Shown here: piece after piece, positions 58,033 to 64,000 of the stretch | Layout: each line of letters begins with the position of its first letter | Position numbering within the stretch: position 1 is the first letter of the stretch | From: Panaeolus papilionaceus | Taxonomy: Eukaryota > Basidiomycota > Agaricomycetes > Agaricales | Assembly: GCA_015501605.1 (NCBI GenBank) | Contig: JADNRZ010000046.1 | Location: 84,418-148,417, forward strand | Length of the DNA stretch: 64,000 nt | Direction of reading: 5' to 3' | The notes under the pieces: model-generated | The model's input: only the letters and a program-made list of their open reading frames with translations | Database searches by the model: none | What the model was told of the DNA's origin: nothing | Made by a program: the position numbers and the translations under genes

Positions 58033-59430
58033 CTAGGTAAGTTTGTGACGCTTCTTATAAGGTAGGAGAATGTCAGGGGCATTGGCAAGGTGAGATTCTG
58101 GTTCCCATGAATTGTGGAACGGTGTGAAGCCTTTCCATGAAACGAAGTATTCTCTGTTGTTCTGCTTCCCACGGTGTTTGTGAATTCGGTCAAGTTCGTA
58201 TTCTTCTTCTCCGCCGATGATGTCCGGTGGCGGTTGGGGGAAGTTTGGTCCGTGTTCGGGTGTTTCAGAATATTCGGAGAGAAGAGTGGCGTGGAATACG
58301 TCGTGGATCTTCCAATAGTTTGGGAGCTTGAGGCGGTACGTGACAGGTCCCAGAACTTCGGTAATTGGAAAGGGTCCTTCTCTCTTGGTTGAGATCTTCT
58401 TATTGTGTCCGAGTTTCAGGTTTCGGGAGTCTAGCCAGACTAGGTCTCCTTTCTTGAATGGTGTGAACGGGTTCTTGCTGAAGTTGATCATTCTATTTCT
58501 GGCAAACGTGTGAGCGGCGATAGCTTCTTGTCGGATTTTGAGGAGGGAAGCGAGCTTCTTGTCCACAGAAGGGTAGACCGTGTGTTCGAAGGCCAGAGGG
58601 ATCTGTGTAGGACTCGTTCCTAGCATAAGTTCGAAAGGGGAATGAGCGCGGTCAGAGTGTCGTCGGTTGTTATGAGTGAATTCAAGGGTGGGGAGTGCAT
58701 CGGGCCAAGATTCGGGGTTCGTGATACAATAGATGGAGAGGTATACTTCGATTTCTTGGTTGAAACGTTCTGTGGTGCCGTCTGTCTGGGGGTGATATGC
58801 TGTGGAAAGTTTGGATTCGATGTTGAGGAGTCTGAGAAGTTCTTTGAAGGCGTGGGCTGCGAATCTGGGGTCTCGATCTGAAGTAATGGAGTCTGGGAGT
58901 CCAAATCTTTTGTAAAGGTTATCGAGTAAAAGTTTGGCTGTGCCTTCGGCGGTGATCGTTTTGGAACAAGGAATAAGAATTACCCCCTTCGTAAGGCCGT
59001 GGTCCACCACGGATAGAATAGAGTCGTATCCGAGGGATGGCGGTAGGTCGGTGATTAGGTCCATTGACGTCTGGGCGAAGGGTTTTAATGATTCTGGAGC
59101 GGGGATCGGCATCAAGGTGGGTCGTGCGGGGTTCCGATTGATCTTGAACTGTTGGCAGGTGGAGCATCCTTTGACGTAGGCGGAGATAAATCGACGCATA
59201 CCAGGCCACCAATATGATGTGGCGACGGCGTTGTAAGTTTCGATTTGGCCAGGGTGACCAGCAGTGATGGGATCGTGGAAGTGCATGACGATGGATTTTC
59301 TCAGTTCTTGGTCGTTCGGGACGTAGACCTTGTCTTTATAGAAGAGAGTTTCCCGTGGTCTCCTTCTTCGAAGGACCAATCGTTGATCGAGGTGCCGGAG
59401 GTGACATTGGTATTCTTCAACAGTGTTTCT
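58033..59430 (-). CDS. Ty3-B integrase with chromodomain
   Basis: The clean frame runs 59379-58033. It shows the H-H-C-C zinc domain (HPGQIETYN ... CSTCQQF), then the catalytic triad in SMDLITDLP, TSDRDPRF and TTERFNQE. After this come a basic GPY-like segment (KKISTKREGPFPITEVLGP) and a chromodomain (YELDRIHKHRGKQN, YFVSWKGF, NSWEPESHL). The chromodomain would tether integration to modified chromatin and places the element among the chromoviruses. Upstream linkage to RNase H passes two one-base frame breaks at about 59419 and 59355. Confidence 0.9.
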   Translation of the reverse strand, partial: RNTVEEYQCHLRHLDQRLVLRRRRPRETLFYKDKVYVPNDQELRKSIVMHFHDPITAGHPGQIETYNAVATSYWWPGMRRFISAYVKGCSTCQQFKINRNPARPTLMPIPAPESLKPFAQTSMDLITDLPPSLGYDSILSVVDHGLTKGVILIPCSKTITAEGTAKLLLDNLYKRFGLPDSITSDRDPRFAAHAFKELLRLLNIESKLSTAYHPQTDGTTERFNQEIEVYLSIYCITNPESWPDALPTLEFTHNNRRHSDRAHSPFELMLGTSPTQIPLAFEHTVYPSVDKKLASLLKIRQEAIAAHTFARNRMINFSKNPFTPFKKGDLVWLDSRNLKLGHNKKISTKREGPFPITEVLGPVTYRLKLPNYWKIHDVFHATLLSEYSETPEHGPNFPQPPPDIIGGEEEYELDRIHKHRGKQNNREYFVSWKGFTPFHNSWEPESHLANAPDILLPYKKRHKLT

Positions 59431-60998
59431 AGAGCTTCCATGGCGTTCTTGTCAGGGGTCTTGCTTCAGTGATTTGCTTCTGGAGTTCAGTGTCGATAAG
59501 GTTGATAAACAGGGTTTCTGGGAGCATAGTGATGTCGGTGTTTTCTTCGTTTTCTCCTTCTGGAATAAGGTCAGGTCGTCGTGAGAGCGCGTCGGATTGG
59601 ATCATTTTATGGCCAGGCATGTGTTCGAGTTGATGTCGTATTCAGAGAGGATAAGGAACCATCTTGCTTGTCGTCGGTTAAGGTTCTGGGGGAGCGCCAG
59701 TACGTGAGGTTTCTTGTGGTCAGAGTGTACGACAGTCATGTGAGGGGATCCCAGGATGTAATGTTTCCATTCTTCGAGCGCTCGAATAACTCCAAGGAGT
59801 TCTCGGTCGAAAACTTGGTAGTTCTGTTCGGCTGGAGAGAAAGAACGAGAGAGGAAACATACAGGGTGTCGTTTTCCGTTGCTGTCGGTTTGGGTGAGAA
59901 CAGCTCCATAAGCATATTGAGATGCGTCAGCCTCGATTTGAAATGGTCGGTTCTGATCGGGCATCGCGAGGACTGGTTCCTTACTGAATCGGTCTTTGAG
60001 GTTGTCGAATGCGGTCTGGTGAGTTTCTGTCCAGATGAAAGGTTGGTCTTTTCGGAGTAAGTCGTTCAGGGGTCTAGCGAGATCGGAGTAGTGTCGGATG
60101 AATTTTCGGTAGAAGTTGCCAAAGCCTAGGAACGACCGGACTTGTTTGAGGGTCTTTGGGGTCGGCCAGTCTTTAATACCGGAGATCTTGGCGGGGTCCA
60201 TGGAGATCTTGTTGTGTTCGATGATAAATCCTAGGTAGGCGATCTTGGTTTTGTTGAATTCGCATTTTTCGGGTTTCAAGTAGAGGTCGTTTTCTTTCAT
60301 GATCTGGAGTACTTCTTTGGTGTATTTTTCGAGGTCCTGTTCGTTTGTGGCATAGATCAAGATGTCGTCCATGTAGATGATGATATAACCGTTTTCGACT
60401 TGTCGGATGAAGATATTGTCCATCATTGATTGGAAGGTCGCTGGGGAGTTGCAAAGGCCGAAGAACATAACAAGGGGTTCAAAGAGTCCGTACTTGGTCT
60501 TGAAGGCCGCCTTCCATTCATCTCCTTCCTTGATTCGGATATTGTTGTAGCCCCATCGAACGTCAAGTTTAGTGAAATATTTGGCGTCTCGGAGTTTATC
60601 CATAAGGTCGGTGACAAGGGGGAGAGGGTAGGCGTTTTTAATGGTTCCTTCGTTCAAATGTCGGTAGTCTTGGCATGGGCGTAGTTTGCCATCCTTCTTC
60701 GCAACATAGAAAAATCCTGCGGCTTCAGGGGATTCGCTATGTCGGATGGTTCCCTTGGCGAGGTGTTCATCGAGGAACTGTTTGGTGACATCGTCCTGTT
60801 CTCGGTTGAGGGAGTAAACCTTGGCGGATTTGTGGACGAAATCGGGTTTGAGCTTGATCTCGTGATCCCAGGGTTTGTGCGCCGGTAAGGTCGAAGAGGC
60901 TTCTTCACTGAAAACGGAAATCCAAGGGTGGTATTCAGGTGGAACGATCTTGGTGGGTCGGTTTCGTCGTTTTCTTGTCAAATTTCTGGCAAAGGCTT
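59431..60998 (-). CDS. Ty3-B reverse transcriptase and RNase H
   Basis: The main frame is 60981-59602 (about 459 codons), with continuation to 59429 in another frame. RT blocks: VPPEYHPWISVF, AKKDGKLRPCQDYRHLN, TKLDVRWGYNNIRI, then the catalytic IYMDDILIY at 60364-60375. RNase H begins near FQIEADASQYAYGAVL and includes YQVFDRELLGVI and VHSDHKKP. One-base breaks at about 60998 and 59625 separate it from protease and from the RNase H end. Confidence 0.9.
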
Positions 60999-61644
60999 GG
61001 GATGTGTCAGGGTAGTGTCGATCCAGATTTCTTTGGTTTCTTCTGTTGGTTCCCCTTCCATAAAGGAGATGATCAGGTCGTCGGTCGTAAGTCGGTCTGG
61101 TCTGGTCAGGGTAGTGTTCTTTCCAAGCATCTTCTTAACATGGAGTTCCAGTTGAGAGATGGTTCGTTCTTCGATGATAATCGAGTCGGTTGGGTACCAG
61201 TCGGGAATCGGTTCTTCGTGCTGTTCAGGCAATCTTCTATGTCAGGTTCGTTCTCGATCGGGGTCCGCCAGTTCAGGGAGGCATTCTTCCAGTCGATCTC
61301 GGGGTTCGTGTCTTGCAACCAAGGTAGCCCAAGATAATCTTCTGATTTCCTAACCCAGTAATTAGGAATTCTGTCTTCTTGATTTTGTCGTAGATCTTCA
61401 TATTTAGTGTCGTTCGGTGGGTGATTGTGCCCTTCTTGTTCGGTGTGCCATCAACGTTTCGGACTAGGATTGGTGTTCTGAGTGGGGTCTGAGGAAGGTC
61501 GTGGAGTTTCGCAAATGATTGGTCAATGAAAATGCCTGCAGCTCCGGAGTCGAGGAGTGCTTGGGTATGCAAGGGTTCGGCGGTTCTCAGTTGTTCACAC
61601 TTGATAGTCACAGGGACAGAAAAGGATTCATTGTGAGCTATCAA
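60978..61644 (-). pseudogene. Ty3-B protease, split by frame breaks
   Basis: Frame 61644-61273 contains the retropepsin motif ALLDSGAAGIFID and a flap-like region up to QKIILG. At about 61325 (a G3 run) and about 61235 (a T2 run) the frame changes, and the downstream frames carry DTNPEIDWKNASLNW and EEPIPDWYPTDSI as expected for the end of the domain. Whether it is really broken or mis-assembled is discussed in the findings. Confidence 0.75.
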
Positions 61645-61691
61645 AGCAGAACAAACTGATACATAAGGTTTAGACGTCGAGGCGAAACCTT

Positions 61692-62860
61692 TTAGGAAAA
61701 ATCCTGTTCTTGCATTTCGGAGGCAAATTCGGCGCGCTGTTCTTCGTTCAAGTCCTGATAGAAAGTGCGGATGTATTTAGCGAAATCCTTCGGGTTTCTA
61801 GTCGGGGCGGTGTCGCGGTTGCTGGTGTTCTGGTTCTGGTTCGTTTTCTTGAGATCGCGGTTAGGGCAGAATTTGGAGATATGACCTGGTTGGTGACAGC
61901 GGAAGCAGGTGCCGTTCTTCATGTGGTCTGCACGTTCAACTTCAGTGAGATTGATTTGTTTGGAATTGGCGAATCTGAACCCCATCTGGTTAGAGGTGAA
62001 GCGTTTGGCAGGTTTCTTGTCGAATGGGAAAGGAAAAGATTCCCTCCAACGGGCGTCCACTTCGGCTGCTCGATCCATCCATTCCTTCAGGGTGTAGGGG
62101 TTGTATCCATTGTTGCGAATTCTGTCCAAGATTGGTTTCTTGAGAGAGTCTTGATAAATCCCAATCAGCAGGTCTTCCATCGGATCGAGGTTATCATCGG
62201 GGTCGGTGTGAGGGAAGGCGTAGCCTGCAGTGATCATGAGGTTCTTGAAGCAGTGTTGTGTGATTCGACGTTTCCTTCTTGTTGGATGTTCTTGAGATCT
62301 TTCCTTGCATGGTCGTGTCCGAGTCGCGGGGCGAAGTCTTCAGTAAATTTTCGAAGGAAGTCATTGAATCTTCCATAGGAGACTGCGGTCCTGTTTCTTT
62401 GGGCTTCATCGAACTTTCCAGCTAGGAAGCAGCGTTTCCAGTCCATTGCTTCTCTATCTCCCTTTGGTCCTTCGGCAAAGTATGATAAGATGAAGGCGAT
62501 CTTCAGGTCATCGTTGTTGTAGATGTGTCGATTGATGTGGAGATAGGATCGGCATTCGGTGATAAAATGCTTGGTCTTGGTGCGGTCTCCTGTGAACTTC
62601 TCGGGTGCGCCAAGGTTGACTTCTTTCTTCAGGGCGTTTTTAAACGCTTCTGCAGCTGGATCGTCTTGTGGACCATTACCGGGATCAGGGTTACCAGAAG
62701 GATCGGGGTCACCTGGTCCTTCGTCGTCAGTTTCTGGTTGAGGATCTCCTCCAGGTGGTCCTGTCAGTCCTCTCTGGGAACGATCTTGGACAGCTCCTCC
62801 AGGTCTTGAAGAAGAGGCAGAGCGGCCTCCTGGGGGCTGAGTGAGAGTCGCAGTTGCCAT
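61692..62860 (-). CDS. Ty3-B Gag
   Basis: The first ATG on the minus strand is at 62860 (MATATLTQPPGG). The capsid-like part includes NLGAPEKFTGDRTKTKHF and YNNDDLKIAFILSYF. Near 62240 the frame shifts by one base at a T2 run, and the second part (62237-61692) continues the capsid and carries the zinc knuckle CFRCHQPGHISKFC. It ends with an acidic tail (NEEQRAEFASEMQEQDF). Gag would package the element RNA. Confidence 0.8.
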
Positions 62861-63378
62861 ACTGGTAGAGAATGAAGGGATTTCGGTGCTGAAGACTGGG
62901 GTCCTGGTGATAGTGTAGTCCAGTTCTCTGGGATCGTATGGTTCAATTGGTTGACTGAGGGCAAGGGAGACGTCAAGGGGTTGTTCGGGTTCTTTCAAGG
63001 GTTCTTCTGGTGTGCCTGGGATTTCTTCTGGTTCGTTCGTGGGTTCAGTAGGTTCTGGGGTCTCTGGGGATTCTCTTGGTTCGCTGGCTGATACTGGGGT
63101 GTCGAGTTCTTCTTGTTCGTTGGTCTGGGATTCTAGTTCTGTTTCTGGGTCTGGTTCAGAGAGAGGGTCGTTGGTCTTCTGTTGTTCTTTCTTGGACGTT
63201 TCTAATTTTCCCCAGGGTTTCTTCTTTCTGAGCGGGAATCGTAATCCTCTGCTGCTAGTTGATACAGGAGAGGTAGCTTGGCTGGAGGTTCCTGATCGAG
63301 GTCTGGTGCTGGTGTTCTTCTTCTGGGTTGCCGTTTTGTATGAGAGGTGCCGTCTCGTAAATTACGGACGGTGTGCGT
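62861..63378 (-). other. Open frame without ATG upstream of Ty3-B Gag
   Basis: The Gag frame stays open for about 170 codons upstream of its first ATG, to a TAA just inside the 5' LTR. It encodes an N-terminal basic stretch (LRFPLRKKKPWGKLETSKK) and then a Pro/Glu/Thr-rich part. It could be a leader, an N-terminal Gag extension from a non-AUG start, or the remainder of a longer Gag with a lost ATG. Confidence 0.4.
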
Positions 63379-63383
63379 TGGGG

Positions 63384-63396
63384 TAGCTAGTTCTTT
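63384..63396 (-). other. Predicted self-primer-binding site of Ty3-B
   Basis: Sense sequence AAAGAACTAGCTA directly follows the 5' LTR. It is a perfect 13-base complement of the sense-strand TAGCTAGTTCTTT in the LTR at 63583-63595. In Tf1/sushi retrotransposons the first bases of the mRNA fold back on such a site and prime cDNA synthesis in place of a tRNA. Confidence 0.65.
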
Positions 63397-63956
63397 TGTT
63401 ACGGTAGCCCGACGGGCGCTTGCGGTTAAGGCCTTTGAGCTAGTCGGAGTCGGTTCAGTCGTGCGACAGAGTTCGAGTATCGTTCTAAGAATGCCACTGC
63501 GTGCGCACGCTACGCTGGTATTGTCTTAGAAGAGAGCGAGAAGAGTAAGATCGTCGTAGAAGTTGTTGTTCTATTCGAAGTTAAAGAACTAGCTAAAGAA
63601 CAAGGGTATAAACTACGGTGTTTATATAGATATCTAGCGAGGCTGTGCGTGTAAACGCCAAGTAGATAAGGTGAGAGATATGTGAGTCAGAAGTATAGTC
63701 CGCGGTAGAAATGAGTCATAAGCATGAGAGAGATGAGTAAGGAAACGAGTCATAGATAGGAAAATGAAGTGGAGCGACAGCGGGAATGAAGGTGGAGTGG
63801 GAGTCGTAGATAGGAGGAAAAGGTGGGGCTCCGGGGATAGGAAATAGATGAAATATAAGTACAAAGAGAGATGATAGTACACGAAGATAAGATGAAGAGA
63901 GATAGTGGTCCAGATAAGATAACGAGAAGATGAGAGAGAAAAGAGTCGATGTAACA
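63397..63956 (-). repeat. Ty3-B 5' LTR
   Basis: 560 bp. On the sense (minus) strand TATATAAACACC near 63619-63630 is a likely TATA box. A site complementary to the primer-binding region (63583-63595) begins about 31 nt downstream, where transcription should start. Confidence 0.9.
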
Positions 63957-64000
63957 GGTGGTACATTTTCTGGTTCAAAATCTATTTTATTTGCATTATG
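63957..64000 (+). pseudogene. Ty3-A pol, continuation after the nested insertion
   Basis: Begins with the second GGTGG, followed by codons for TFSGSKSILFAL. These continue the RT-region text interrupted at 56158. Cut by the window edge. Confidence 0.7.

Larger units (their letters stand above)
56159..63956 (-). mobile_element. Ty3 chromovirus Ty3-B, about 7.8 kb, nested in Ty3-A
   Basis: Bounded by near-identical LTRs (TG...CA) and a 5-bp duplication. The genes lie on the minus strand, so the 5' LTR is on the right. Order: Gag, protease, reverse transcriptase/RNase H, integrase with chromodomain, then an additional zinc-knuckle ORF before the 3' LTR. Just inside the 5' LTR the sense sequence AAAGAACTAGCTA is complementary to a site in the LTR downstream of a TATA box, as in self-priming Tf1/sushi elements. 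One-base frame breaks interrupt gag and pol. Only one base differs between the LTRs, so the insertion is recent. Confidence 0.92.
51415..64000 (+). mobile_element. Ty3-type LTR retrotransposon Ty3-A, split by Ty3-B and cut by the window edge
   Basis: Plus-strand gag-protease and reverse transcriptase frames run to 56158, where Ty3-B is inserted. The codon series resumes at 63962: MKYAGG before the insert and TFSGSKSI after it form one known RT-region motif. The left border is uncertain. Protease has D-P-G instead of D-S/T-G. RNase H and integrase must lie beyond the window. Confidence 0.75.

Noticed and set aside
61710..62378. Plus-strand frame of 222 codons in Ty3-B
   Set aside because: It is antisense to Gag and its zinc knuckle, with no independent motif.
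63012..63386. Plus-strand Ser/Gly/Val-rich frame
   Set aside because: Antisense of the Pro/Glu-rich leader frame upstream of Ty3-B Gag.
1..64000. CRISPR array or bacterial operon features
   Set aside because: The spliced genes and element types are fungal. The tandem repeats seen lack the regular repeat-spacer form.

Overview
The window looks like nuclear DNA of a mushroom-forming basidiomycete (Agaricomycetes). The host-type genes carry many short GT-AG introns of roughly 46-70 nt. The mobile DNA also fits that group: a KDZ-type DNA transposon with a CxC2 cysteine cluster, Ty3 chromoviruses, and a family of small P-loop GTPases with a DTPG motif. All family names come from reading motifs by eye. 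No database search was possible.

Layout. 1-1378 is degenerate repeat modules. 1379-16183 is a 14.8-kb KDZ transposon with terminal inverted repeats of about 1.3 kb, holding four multi-exon genes in alternating orientation: a zinc-cluster protein (+), an unknown protein (-), the CxC2/KDZ transposase (+) and an unknown acidic-tailed protein (-). All four gene models splice to whole-codon totals, so the element looks structurally complete. 16184-47000 is a mosaic of noncoding repeat modules that recur in the same order. Embedded in it are three GTPase genes, all on the minus strand: a double-domain gene at 29555-32183, and single-domain genes at 36179-37429 and 43621-45166. The second half of the double-domain gene and its 3' flank overlap a tract of 1,077 bp with no CpG. 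A Mutator-like element of 1,525 bp (39772-41296, 9-bp target duplication) carries its own spliced gene of 349 codons behind a TATA box.

The right side begins with two ordinary host genes on the plus strand: a very-long-chain fatty acid elongase (ELO family, 298 aa) and a cytochrome P450 (512 aa). They are followed by a Ty3-type retrotransposon (Ty3-A) on the plus strand. A second, very young Ty3 chromovirus (Ty3-B, minus strand, 56159-63956) is inserted in its reverse transcriptase region, with a 5-bp target duplication and LTRs that differ by one base. Ty3-A resumes at 63957 and leaves the window.

The best candidates for something new are: the KDZ element with a CGGCCGCT-type 8-mer iterated along its length; the tandem two-domain GTPase gene; the CpG-free block; the gene-carrying Mutator-like element; and, in Ty3-B, an additional zinc-knuckle ORF downstream of integrase together with a predicted self-priming primer-binding site. 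Every frameshift that I resolved in the two retrotransposons is a one-base homopolymer contraction, which points to assembly error rather than decay.
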